Origin: Candidatus Coatesiibacteriota bacterium
GTDB taxonomy: Bacteria; B130-G9
Direction of reading: 5' to 3'
Assembly (NCBI GenBank): GCA_016929465.1
Contig: JAFGIT010000346.1
Coordinates: 1 to 16,571, forward strand
Length of the DNA stretch: 16,571 nucleotides
Shown: piece by piece, positions 9,467 through 16,569 of the stretch
How positions within the stretch are numbered: position 1 is the first letter of the stretch
Layout of the letters: every line of letters begins with the position of its first letter
Notes under the pieces: generated by a model
The model's database searches: none
What the model saw: the letters and a program-made list of their open reading frames with translations, nothing else
Told to the model about the DNA's origin: nothing
Made by a program: the position numbers and the translations under genes

Positions 9467-9575
9467 CCCATATTCTCCTATCTTGAGCTTCTGAGGCGAA
9501 GCGAAAATCCTGTTATATCTGAATGAGGATGATAGTTTCTCGATCTTGCAGACAGCAACCTTTGCAATCTTGCGT

Positions 9576-9596
9576 AAAAAAGCACACGAATGCTCT
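9576..9596 (-). terminator. Weak hairpin plus U-tract in the leader (possible attenuator)
   Basis: On the minus strand AGAGCA pairs with UGCUUU (6 bp including one G-U) around a 6-nt loop. The 3' arm runs directly into a U-tract, six U in total. The stem is weak, so this may be chance; if real it would end transcripts inside the leader, downstream of the strong hairpin. The rest of the leader to 9467 shows only a 5-bp GCTTC/GAAGC hairpin just before the ribosome binding site. Confidence 0.2.
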
Positions 9597-9621
9597 CATT
9601 AAGCCCGCTACCCTGGCGGCT

Positions 9622-9650
9622 CCTGCTGGGCATATCCTGCCCAGTGCAGG
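9622..9650 (-). promoter_or_regulatory. Strong hairpin in the leader of the propeller operon
   Basis: Read on the minus strand, CTGGGCA and TGCCCAG form a perfect 7-bp stem around the loop GGATA. An outer CCTG/CAGG stem of 4 bp stacks below it, with a 2-nt CA bulge on the 5' side. The hairpin begins about 23 nt after the predicted transcription start. No U-tract follows it, so it is not an ordinary intrinsic terminator. It could be part of a structured leader or stabilise the mRNA 5' end. I could not match it to a known riboswitch class. Confidence 0.4.
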
Positions 9651-9679
9651 GATACCCCAAAATATTTCCAACGGGCAAA

Positions 9680-9708
9680 ATACTATCCATCGAAGCGTGC
9701 CCTGTCAA
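9680..9708 (-). promoter_or_regulatory. Sigma70-like promoter for the two propeller genes
   Basis: A perfect -35 box TTGACA (9708-9703) is followed after 17 nt by TAGTAT (9685-9680), a four-of-six match to the -10 consensus. Transcription would start near 9673, giving a leader of about 205 nt before the ATG at 9466. It sits in the 309-nt gap after pheT, so the propeller genes need not depend on pheT transcription. Confidence 0.6.
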
Positions 9709-9775
9709 GGATTAATCCCAAGCATGGATACATATTCATCCCGAAGCTCGAGATCGATTCAGAATGTCAAAAATG

Positions 9776-11908
9776 TTACTGACGCAGCTCTGCTTCGAGC
9801 CGCTCCGATAAACCGTCAATAATCCGCTGATGTCTTTCAAAAGCCTCCGAACCTGTTAGCGTCCTATCCTTTGCTCTATACGTAATTGAATATGCCAGAC
9901 TAACCTTATTTGAGGGGATCTGTTTGCCCTCATACCGGTCGAACAAAGCAACCTTCCCTAATAAATCTCCGCCGATTTCTCTTATGATAGCCTCGACCTC
10001 GCTGTTGAGAGTCCCCTTGTTGAGCATTACAGCGAGATCCAATATGACGGCCGGAACTACCGAATACGGCCTGAATCTCTTCACAAGCAGCGTCATCGAT
10101 GCGAATTTGCTTATGTTGAGTTCTGCGAAATAGCAGTTCGTGGGCACGTCAAACGATGCAGCAACATCGGGATGAATCTGGCCCGTGAAGCCGACCTGTT
10201 CGGTGCCTGCATAGACATCAAATCCGCCCTCTCTCGCCATGAACGGGTAGTCGTGCGGCTCAATCCGAAGGGCGGGCAATCGCAGCGCGTCGAAAATGCT
10301 CTCCACGAATCCCCTGACGTGCTGAAATCCGATTTTCCCTGGATGTCTCGCCCAGTTGGAGGGGATCGGGTCGCCGCAACCAACTATGCAGAGGTGCATC
10401 TGCTCCTCCGGTTGTTCCTCTCCCTTATTGGCAAATACATTGCCCAAACCGAACAGCCAATTATCTAGCTCCTTGTGACGCGCGTTATGCGAGAGGCAAC
10501 TCATTATCCCCGGCAGCAAGAATGTCCTCAACGTATCCTGGTCTCCGCTGAGCGGGTTGATCAAGCGCATTCCCGACTTAAGAGGGCTTTCTTCCGGAAT
10601 TTGGAAGCGATTCAGGAGTTCATCGCCGATCAGGCTCAGCGTCCAGACTTCGCAAAGGCCGAGGCCCTTCAGGACCTCCTTTATCTTGCGTTGCATTTTT
10701 ACCTCAGAGCTGAGCCTTCCCGTAAGTAGCGGGGTCTTCGGCAAATCTGGCTTTATCCTGTCAAATCCGTATGCACGCGCGATTTCCTCGATCAGGTCCT
10801 CCTCTCGGGTCACGTCAGGCCTGAAGGAAGGTGCTTCGACCCACATCGCTCCTAATTCGGCCTCATCGGTATCACGCCCAATTACAAAGCCAAGAGAGAG
10901 GAGTATTTTCTCCATCGCGTGGGAGTCGATGGACGCTCCGAGAACTTGATTGACCCGCTTCGGTCGAAGTCTGAGAGACTGCGGCCGATAAGGCTCGGGA
11001 TATGATTCAAGATCGCCGGCAAGTATCGAGCCGCCGCAGATGCTGGATATCTGCGAAGCAGTCCGGTCGCAGATGCTCCGCATTTCCAGGAGATCTACGC
11101 CCCTCTCGAAGCGATATGAAGAATCCGTCGAGAGCGGCAATTCTCTTGATGTTCTTCTGATAAGCGGCGGATCGAAATTTGCGCATTCGAGAAATACGTT
11201 ATTGGTTGTCTCGGTGATTGCGCTGTGCAATCCCCCCATCACGCCTGCAATGGCGATCGGCTTCCTGGAATCTGCAATGACCAGAGTACCCGAGGTGAGT
11301 TTTCTCTCGATGTCATCCAGGGTGACGATCCTCTCACCATTCTTCGCAAAGCGCACAACCACGGAATGATCGCTCAGCTTGTCGAGGTCAAAGCAATGGG
11401 TGGGTTGCCCCGTCTCGAGCATGATGTAGTTGCTCAGGTCCACGACCGCGTTTATCGGTCGGAGCCCGACTGCAAGAAGTCTTCGCTTCAACCAGGCTGG
11501 CGACTCGCACACTCTGATCCCCGATATCACGCGCCCGATGTATCTCGGGCAGGCCTCGGTCTGAAGGACCTTTAGCGTCGATGCGGTCTCGACTCCCCTG
11601 CCAGCCTCTGCGAGCTCATACTTGGGCTTTTGAAGAGGCTTATTGACCAGCAAAGATATTTCTCGGGCAATCCCGATGACGCTGAGGCAGTCCGGACGAT
11701 TTGGGGTTACCTCGATGTCTATTATGGTGTCATCGAGTTCGAAGCCCTCCGCCCGGGCAAGCGAGGCAAGCTCCTTGCTGTATGGAGCCTCTAATTCGGA
11801 GTAAGTGTCCTCAACTTCAAGGCCCAGAAAAGTCAATCCGCGGCATAGCTCGTTCAGACCTATGCCGAAATCCACAAACTCTCTGAGCCAGGAAAGCGTA
11901 ACTTTCAA
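9776..11908 (-). CDS. pheT: Phenylalanine-tRNA ligase beta subunit, lacking the N-terminal OB-fold domain
   Basis: PheT joins PheS in the (alpha-beta)2 enzyme that charges tRNA-Phe, and it hydrolyses mischarged Tyr-tRNA-Phe. The start is TTG at 11908. An in-frame TAG lies two codons upstream, and the first residues (MKVTLSWLREFV) align with the family N-terminus. A weak GGGGATGG precedes it. Domains: B1 part (1-34); B3/B4 editing region (about 116-290, with ETGQPTHCFD, VFLECANFDPP and TDSSYRFERGVD); B5 (about 305-385, SFRPDVTREEDLIEEIARAYGFDRI region); catalytic-like core (386-605); FDX-ACB anticodon-binding domain (613-710). At 710 residues it is short. Residues 35-60 replace the roughly 95 extra residues other bacteria have there, which form the EMAPII-like tRNA-binding OB fold. 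In the FDX-ACB domain the usual Arg before Asp-Leu is Leu (VILDLAV). The gene is separated from pheS by 338 nt. Confidence 0.96.
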   Translation of the reverse strand: MKVTLSWLREFVDFGIGLNELCRGLTFLGLEVEDTYSELEAPYSKELASLARAEGFELDDTIIDIEVTPNRPDCLSVIGIAREISLLVNKPLQKPKYELAEAGRGVETASTLKVLQTEACPRYIGRVISGIRVCESPAWLKRRLLAVGLRPINAVVDLSNYIMLETGQPTHCFDLDKLSDHSVVVRFAKNGERIVTLDDIERKLTSGTLVIADSRKPIAIAGVMGGLHSAITETTNNVFLECANFDPPLIRRTSRELPLSTDSSYRFERGVDLLEMRSICDRTASQISSICGGSILAGDLESYPEPYRPQSLRLRPKRVNQVLGASIDSHAMEKILLSLGFVIGRDTDEAELGAMWVEAPSFRPDVTREEDLIEEIARAYGFDRIKPDLPKTPLLTGRLSSEVKMQRKIKEVLKGLGLCEVWTLSLIGDELLNRFQIPEESPLKSGMRLINPLSGDQDTLRTFLLPGIMSCLSHNARHKELDNWLFGLGNVFANKGEEQPEEQMHLCIVGCGDPIPSNWARHPGKIGFQHVRGFVESIFDALRLPALRIEPHDYPFMAREGGFDVYAGTEQVGFTGQIHPDVAASFDVPTNCYFAELNISKFASMTLLVKRFRPYSVVPAVILDLAVMLNKGTLNSEVEAIIREIGGDLLGKVALFDRYEGKQIPSNKVSLAYSITYRAKDRTLTGSEAFERHQRIIDGLSERLEAELRQ

Positions 11909-12040
11909 CTGCTATCCATCCCCGCAATACACAAGATATCCGCTGATGCCTCATCCGTGCGCAAATTTGCCAGACCTCAATGCTAGGACAGGTGTTGTGC
12001 CAATCCCAGCCCATCCGCTATATATTGTAGAGCATACGAG

Positions 12041-12070
12041 ATGATACACTATCCACTATCGAGTTTTCAA
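12041..12070 (-). promoter_or_regulatory. Sigma70-like promoter for pheT
   Basis: TTGAAA (12070-12065) and TATCAT (12046-12041) are separated by 18 nt, with five of six matches to each consensus box. Transcription would start near 12034, leaving a leader of about 125 nt before the TTG of pheT. Just upstream, at about 12073-12084, lies CGATTCGAAGCG, a near-palindrome that could be an operator, though this is weak. Confidence 0.4.
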
Positions 12071-12184
12071 GTCGATTCGAAGCGATACTGCGACGCAATC
12101 CCCATGCCGCCCCGCGCGATCTCTGGAAGGCGCGGATGCTATGTATCTATCGGAAGAATGGGCTAAGTAGCTTATTCGAAGGGC

Positions 12185-12217
12185 AAGAAAAAGAGGCGGC
12201 CCTGGGGATAAGGGACC
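12185..12217 (-). terminator. Terminator-like hairpin after pheS
   Basis: On the minus strand GG-T-CCCT pairs with AGGGCC (6 bp, one bulged T) around a 7-nt loop. After GCCTC comes TTTTTCTT. It starts 30 nt past the pheS stop. The 5-nt distance between stem and U-run is longer than ideal, so termination may be partial. Apart from this hairpin and the promoter nearer pheT, I see nothing in the 338-nt pheS-pheT gap. Confidence 0.4.
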
Positions 12218-12246
12218 TTAGTAGTGCCTGCGCCCGAGCGAACTCT

Positions 12247-13254
12247 CTAGAATTGCTTCAGGAAGCGTAGGTCATTTTCGAGCAGGAGACGGATATCAGC
12301 TATGTCATACTTGAGCATTGTGATGCGCTCGATACCCATTCCAAAAGCGAAGCCGGTGAATGCCTCAGTATCATAATGAACCATCTCGAGGACGTGCGGG
12401 TGAACCATTCCGCATCCGAGTATCTCGAGCCACCCGGTTCCCTTGCAAGCGCGACAGCCCTTGCCGGAACATACCCCGCAACTGATGTCCATCTCTGCGC
12501 TCGGCTCTGTGAAGGGGAAGTAATGCGGTCTGAACCTGGTCTTCCTGTTCTCTCCGAACATCTGCCTTGCGAACTCCATCAGGACTCCCTTCAGGTGGCC
12601 GAAGGTAACGCCTCTATCGACCAAGAGCCCTTCGACCTGAGAGAACATCGGTAGATGAGTGACATCTGCGTCTCGCCTGTATGCCACCCCCGGAGAGATC
12701 ATCTGGACAGGCGGATCGACCTTCTCCATGACTCTGACCTGAACCGGAGAAGTATGCGTTCGAAGCAGGACGTCCTCCGAGATGTAGAATGTATCGTGAA
12801 GGTCTCGGGCGGGATGGTCCCTAGGAGTATTCAAGGCCTCGAAATTGTAGTAATCGAGTTCGACTTCAGGACCCAGCTCGACACGGAATCCCATCTCGAC
12901 GAAGATATCGACTATCTCATCCATCACCTGGGTGCAGGGGTGCAAGAATCCCTTCGGGAATGGATAGGCCGGCAGAGTATAGTCAAAGACGCGAGACTTG
13001 CCGGAGATTACGGTGTCCAGGCGTGCCTTCGCCTCGTCGAAATACGAGGAAATAGCGCGCCTGGCGTCGTTAATGGCCTTTCCCGCTGCTGGGCGATGCT
13101 CGTTGTCGAGTGCTCCGATCTCCTTGAGAAGCGTGGCCATGATGCCGCGCTTGCCGAGGTACTTTATTCTGAGTTCCTCGAGCTTATCGGAGGATCCGAC
13201 CGACGCGAAGCTCTCTCTTGCTTCCTCGGAAATCTTGCCAATATTATCGATCAT
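12247..13254 (-). CDS. pheS: Phenylalanine-tRNA ligase alpha subunit
   Basis: PheS is the catalytic class II subunit that activates phenylalanine and transfers it to tRNA-Phe. It has 335 residues, a normal length, starting at ATG 13254 after GGACGGACGGGGAT and ending at TAG. Residues 1-90 form the helical coiled-coil arm that binds tRNA. The catalytic domain shows FPKGFLHP, the motif 2 region with YRRDADVTHLPMFSQVEG, and motif 3 as GFAFGMGIERITML near the C-terminus. Four cysteines (259, 262, 267, 270; CxxCxGxGCxxC) precede GTGWLEILGCGMVHP. A similar Cys cluster occurs in PheS of some other bacteria and could bind zinc. The upstream TPR gene ends 98 nt before it, and no clear promoter is visible in that gap. 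Stretches antisense to the gene stay open on the plus strand but do not resemble proteins. Confidence 0.98.
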   Translation of the reverse strand: MIDNIGKISEEARESFASVGSSDKLEELRIKYLGKRGIMATLLKEIGALDNEHRPAAGKAINDARRAISSYFDEAKARLDTVISGKSRVFDYTLPAYPFPKGFLHPCTQVMDEIVDIFVEMGFRVELGPEVELDYYNFEALNTPRDHPARDLHDTFYISEDVLLRTHTSPVQVRVMEKVDPPVQMISPGVAYRRDADVTHLPMFSQVEGLLVDRGVTFGHLKGVLMEFARQMFGENRKTRFRPHYFPFTEPSAEMDISCGVCSGKGCRACKGTGWLEILGCGMVHPHVLEMVHYDTEAFTGFAFGMGIERITMLKYDIADIRLLLENDLRFLKQF

Positions 13255-13352
13255 ATCCCCGTCCGTCCAGTATTCTGCTCACGGCCGCCGAGCCGGGCAG
13301 TATGTTTTCTGCCTCTAATTCCCCATCAAAAAGATGAATTGGCCCAAAAGGG

Positions 13353-14603
13353 CTACGGAATGTAGCTCTCCGTCTGAATCAGCTTCCGCTTCTTCTTCTC
13401 ATCCTTTTCGGCTTGCAGGGCCTGTATCCTCTTCCTTACCTTCTCCTGAAGTTCCGCGTGCCGCGATCCCGCCAGGACCAGGAAGCGGGAGTAGTTGTGG
13501 ATCGCCTCGTCCGACCTTTTTTCCTCATCGTTTAACAGGCCCAAACCGTAGTAGGCCATCTCAGCCTTGCTATCAATTACGAGGAGCCTGGAATAGGTTC
13601 GTTTGGCTAATTCCCGCTTGCCAAGGGACTTGAACGCGATTGCGAGATTGTTGTAGGCACTGAGATTCTCGTCATTGACTGCGATCGCAGCCTGGTATGC
13701 TCTTATTGCTTCTTCGACAGCGCCCTGACGATACAGACTGAGTCCCAGATTGCTATAGAGGAGGCTCTTAACGCCCTTGCTCCCGTTTTCGAGGGCTAGC
13801 CCTCTCCGTAGATACTTCTCCGCGAGAAGCGGCTTGCCTAAACCGAGTAGGAATCCGCCATATCCCAACAAAGCGAGTTCATTGTCAGGCTCAATAGATA
13901 GAGACTCCTCGAATTTGTCACGGGCGAGGTCATTTCGCCCGTTATCGGCCAGTCGTTGTGCCTCCTTCAGGCTCGAAAGACATTCAGCTCTCTTCTCCCT
14001 ACTGCGCTCGAGAGGGGTCTTAATCCTTCCCACGGCGTGTATTTCTATCTTACCGTCAGGCTTTGGATTGCTCTGCCTGATCTTCAAAACCGGTTCTTCA
14101 TCCGATGACATCGAGATAGAGAGAGATGGCGGCGCTGATTCAGTCGTCTCCGGCCGGATCGAGTTGCTGTTCGTCTTAGCAGGCTTCGATTCAGTAATTT
14201 GCGGCTGAGCTGAAGGGGATTCCTTCTTGGTCTCGACAGCCGGAGGAACTGGATTGCTCGGAGCCACGCTAGGTGTGCTGTCGCGCTGCGCTTCGGGCGG
14301 CTTCTCTTTCGGCGGCAATTCCGCATAGAGATTCATTGCTGGACTCGTTGTCCTCGGGCCAAGGTCAGGTTGCGGAATAACTGTCGTAGAAGATGCGGTC
14401 TCAGATCCCGGGGAAATCAGCAGTGATATTGCTGCGATCAGGGCAGCGATCCCGAGAAGGAGCGCACCTATAGATAGGAAAGTCTGCCAGAGCTGTCTCT
14501 TGCGACCACCCAGTTCCGGCGCCGAGCCCGGCGACACGAAGGCACCACCACGGGGCTTGCGCTCGCTCTCCGCCTTTTTCAAAGCGTCATGAATTATGCT
14601 CAA
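13353..14603 (-). CDS. Inner-membrane TPR protein with GspB/ExeB-like N-terminus
   Basis: This protein has 416 residues and starts at TTG 14603. The start is chosen because MSIIHDALKKAE is the N-terminus typical of GspB/ExeB-type and related partners of ExeA ATPases. Purine-rich GAGAGAGAAGAT precedes it. A short cytoplasmic tail with basic residues is followed by one transmembrane segment (about 41-63). A Pro/Ser/Thr-rich linker (about 66-195) spans the periplasm, and four to five TPR repeats follow (about 205-380; NELALLGYGGFLLGLGK, LLYSNLGLSLYRQG, SAYNNLAIAFKSLGK, MAYYGLGLLND). The C-terminus is highly charged. TPRs suggest a protein-protein scaffold in the periplasm. The C-terminal domain typical of GspB is absent, so it is a GspB-like anchor fused to TPRs rather than GspB itself. 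It starts 16 nt after the ATPase gene and is surely in its operon. Confidence 0.88.
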   Translation of the reverse strand: MSIIHDALKKAESERKPRGGAFVSPGSAPELGGRKRQLWQTFLSIGALLLGIAALIAAISLLISPGSETASSTTVIPQPDLGPRTTSPAMNLYAELPPKEKPPEAQRDSTPSVAPSNPVPPAVETKKESPSAQPQITESKPAKTNSNSIRPETTESAPPSLSISMSSDEEPVLKIRQSNPKPDGKIEIHAVGRIKTPLERSREKRAECLSSLKEAQRLADNGRNDLARDKFEESLSIEPDNELALLGYGGFLLGLGKPLLAEKYLRRGLALENGSKGVKSLLYSNLGLSLYRQGAVEEAIRAYQAAIAVNDENLSAYNNLAIAFKSLGKRELAKRTYSRLLVIDSKAEMAYYGLGLLNDEEKRSDEAIHNYSRFLVLAGSRHAELQEKVRKRIQALQAEKDEKKKRKLIQTESYIP

Positions 14604-14619
14604 ATCTTCTCTCTCGTAT

Positions 14620-16317
14620 CTAGTGAAGCCCCCAGGAACTCAGCCTGGGCGCCTTATCTTTCATCGTCTCACGAGTCAGGAGCAGCATAGTCCGCCAACC
14701 GGCTATGCCGTCCGAAATCAACCCACTCAAAAGCTGGAACTCTCGCACTGCACGCTCGCAGTTCGCGTCATATACGTCGCTGTTAGACTCACCGAGAAGA
14801 CCAAGGTTGAATAGCCTTGCCCGAAATGCTGTTACTTCCTGTCCCCTCTTGCCAGCACGCAATGCAACTCTGAGACCAGCCAAATCTGGCACGATGTATA
14901 TTGCCCGTCGCGTCCATTGATTGTCAACATCCGTTTCCTGAAGGCTTATCAGCCCAGAGATCGGATCGGCAAGGTGGAACACGTTCCTCTCCAGGCCCAG
15001 AACAACACGATAGGCAGGCAAACTCCCGCCGTCCTGCCTCACTTGGATCAGGCAAGGCATATCGAGCACCTTCAAATGGCCGATCCTCGCCTGCCTCGAT
15101 TCAATTCTGAAGCCGGCGCGTCTGATCAAGGCCCATACATCGACCGAACTCCGCTCAGAACCGTCCCCGGACGGGGACAGGAGCCCATCGACTTCCTCAC
15201 CCCAAAGCCGAAACAAAGTCAGGACGGCTCCGAATGAGGCCTGGCTCTCGGACTCAACCCTGTATATCCCATTCTGATCGAAGCCGGTTTCGATTTCTGC
15301 TGCGCTTGCCCCCGTCTCAATTGGTGGAGGTCCGGTATTGGCGGGAACTTGCTCCGTTCTCTTTGCCGCCTTGTGAGAGGTCTGCGGCGGTCCAGAATAT
15401 GATCCGCCCCTATCAGGCCATGTCCTTGTGAGGAGCCAGGTCGAAACGAGGATCAGAATTGCGGCCACGGCGAGCGCGATTGAGCGACGCGGATTCAATA
15501 GCCTTGCCACCCTCGTATGCCCGATCTCCGCGAGAGCGCTCTTTACGTGCGAGGGACCGGCCTGGGATTCTCCCATTCCGTAGGCACAGAGAAGGGCCTT
15601 GTCACATATAAGGTTAATCCGCCGCGGGATCCCACCGGAGTGGCGATAGAGGAGTTTGTGGGCATTCTTGGTGAAAACCGGATGATGACAGCCCGCGATC
15701 CTCATCCTGTGCGCAACATACTGACAGGTCTCCTCGAACGTCAGCGGGCGCAGGTCGTATCGCACGGCGATCCGCTCCGCCAGAGGAGCCATATTCGGTC
15801 GGGATAGATGGGCTCGCAGTTCCGGCTGTCCGAGCAGTATTATCTGTATGAGCTTGTCCTTAGAAGTCTCCAGGTTGGATAGGAGCCGTATCTGCTCCAG
15901 CGCGATATCGGATAGATTCTGAGCCTCGTCGATCAGGACCGCAACGTTGCAGCTTTTCTTATATTGTTCGATCAGGTATTCATTCAGTATCTTGGTCAAA
16001 CGCTTGGGGCTGTTATCCTCGAATTCGAGCCCGAGGTCCTCATTGATCGACTGCAGCAATTCCAGAGGAGAGAGGATTGGATTGAGGATCAGCGCGGTCT
16101 TGGTTTTCTCGGAATCCATGCGGGAAAGAAAGGCCCTGCAAACAGTCGTCTTGCCGGAACCGACCTCTCCGGTGATTACGACGAAGCCCTTCCGATGGCT
16201 GATCCCGAATTCGAGATGCTCGACGGCCTCGTGATGCGCCTTGCTCATGAAGAAGAACTTCGGATCGGGCGTCAGGTTGAACGGGAGTTCATCGAGGTTG
16301 AAGAAATTGAGATACAT
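14620..16317 (-). CDS. ExeA/GspA-like AAA+ ATPase with peptidoglycan-binding domain
   Basis: This protein has 565 residues, close to Aeromonas ExeA, and starts at ATG 16317 (MYLNFFNLDELPFNLTPDP, the family opening). The cytoplasmic AAA+ domain has Walker A GEVGSGKT (50-57), Walker B VAVLIDEAQN (125-134), a sensor 1 region IILLGQPEL (159-167) and a sensor 2 region GGIPRRINLICDKAL (228-242). One transmembrane segment lies at about 279-297, followed by a Pro-rich linker. A periplasmic domain (about 350-480) resembles the C39-peptidase-like region of ExeA, with no obvious catalytic Cys/His pair. A PG_binding_1-type domain (about 484-553) has AVREFQLLSGLISDGIAG. ExeA with ExeB helps the type II secretin assemble through peptidoglycan; relatives also serve pilus systems. 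No secretin or pilus gene is in the window, so the target machine is unknown. No good ribosome binding site or promoter is visible in the 154 nt after selC. Confidence 0.93.
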   Translation of the reverse strand: MYLNFFNLDELPFNLTPDPKFFFMSKAHHEAVEHLEFGISHRKGFVVITGEVGSGKTTVCRAFLSRMDSEKTKTALILNPILSPLELLQSINEDLGLEFEDNSPKRLTKILNEYLIEQYKKSCNVAVLIDEAQNLSDIALEQIRLLSNLETSKDKLIQIILLGQPELRAHLSRPNMAPLAERIAVRYDLRPLTFEETCQYVAHRMRIAGCHHPVFTKNAHKLLYRHSGGIPRRINLICDKALLCAYGMGESQAGPSHVKSALAEIGHTRVARLLNPRRSIALAVAAILILVSTWLLTRTWPDRGGSYSGPPQTSHKAAKRTEQVPANTGPPPIETGASAAEIETGFDQNGIYRVESESQASFGAVLTLFRLWGEEVDGLLSPSGDGSERSSVDVWALIRRAGFRIESRQARIGHLKVLDMPCLIQVRQDGGSLPAYRVVLGLERNVFHLADPISGLISLQETDVDNQWTRRAIYIVPDLAGLRVALRAGKRGQEVTAFRARLFNLGLLGESNSDVYDANCERAVREFQLLSGLISDGIAGWRTMLLLTRETMKDKAPRLSSWGLH

Positions 16318-16471
16318 CGGCTAAATCACTTCGAATGCTTCTTGGAAGAAGAATGACGCCGATTCAGGACCACGAGAGAGCCCACCTCATGACCACGATT
16401 TACGCTGAACTGGCGCACTACAAAGACCTCGGTCCCTCGTCTCTTCCCCTATCGCCGCTCGCAATTGAAAG

Positions 16472-16569
16472 TGGCGGAAGCGTGTGGGAATCGAACCCAC
16501 CAGAGACGGTTTTCGCCGCCCCTTGCTGGATTTGAAGTCCAGAAGACCCACCAGGACCTATCCGCCTCC
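16472..16569 (-). tRNA. selC: tRNA-Sec (anticodon TCA)
   Basis: The 98-nt sequence folds as a bacterial selenocysteine tRNA. The acceptor begins GGAGGCGG and pairs with ACGCTTCC (seven pairs including one G-U; the eighth position is G-A), followed by discriminator G and an encoded CCA. The D stem is 6 bp (AGGTCC/GGGTCT, two G-U) with a 4-nt loop TGGT, a hallmark of tRNA-Sec. The anticodon arm is CTGGACTTCAAATCCAG. The long variable arm has an 8-bp stem (AGGGGCGG/CCGTCTCT with G-U pairs). The T arm is GTGGG TTCGATT CCCAC. This tRNA lets SelB insert selenocysteine at UGA codons with a SECIS element. Two bases of 5' flank remain before the window edge, and they could extend the acceptor stem by pairing with G73 and C74. 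Confidence 0.96.

Noticed and set aside
9600-9672. A c-di-GMP (GEMM-I) riboswitch, suggested by GGTAGCGGGCTT in the leader
   Set aside because: The conserved 5' half, including the GCAAACC-like and CGCAAAGCC-like segments in the right order, is missing, so the match is probably chance.
9768-9773. A second TTGACA just after the pheT stop, read on the minus strand
   Set aside because: No acceptable -10 box lies 15-19 nt downstream, whereas the TTGACA at 9708-9703 has one at 17 nt.
11817-12014. A 65-residue minus-strand frame beginning about 20 nt after the predicted pheT transcription start, considered as a leader peptide for Phe attenuation
   Set aside because: It runs about 90 nt into pheT in another frame and has only three Phe residues with no cluster, unlike a pheM-type leader peptide.
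13255-13352. Terminator between the TPR gene and pheS, from CCCTTTTGGG and CATCTTTTTGATG on the minus strand
   Set aside because: The stems have only 3-4 bp and no U-tract follows either one.
12655-13365. A 236-residue plus-strand open frame
   Set aside because: It is antisense to almost all of pheS, a certain gene, and shows no protein-like motif; open antisense frames are common opposite GC-rich codons.
16318-16471. Promoter for the ATPase gene in the gap after selC
   Set aside because: The best candidate (TTGTAG, 15 nt, TAAATC) has poor spacing and weak boxes; co-transcription with selC is equally possible.
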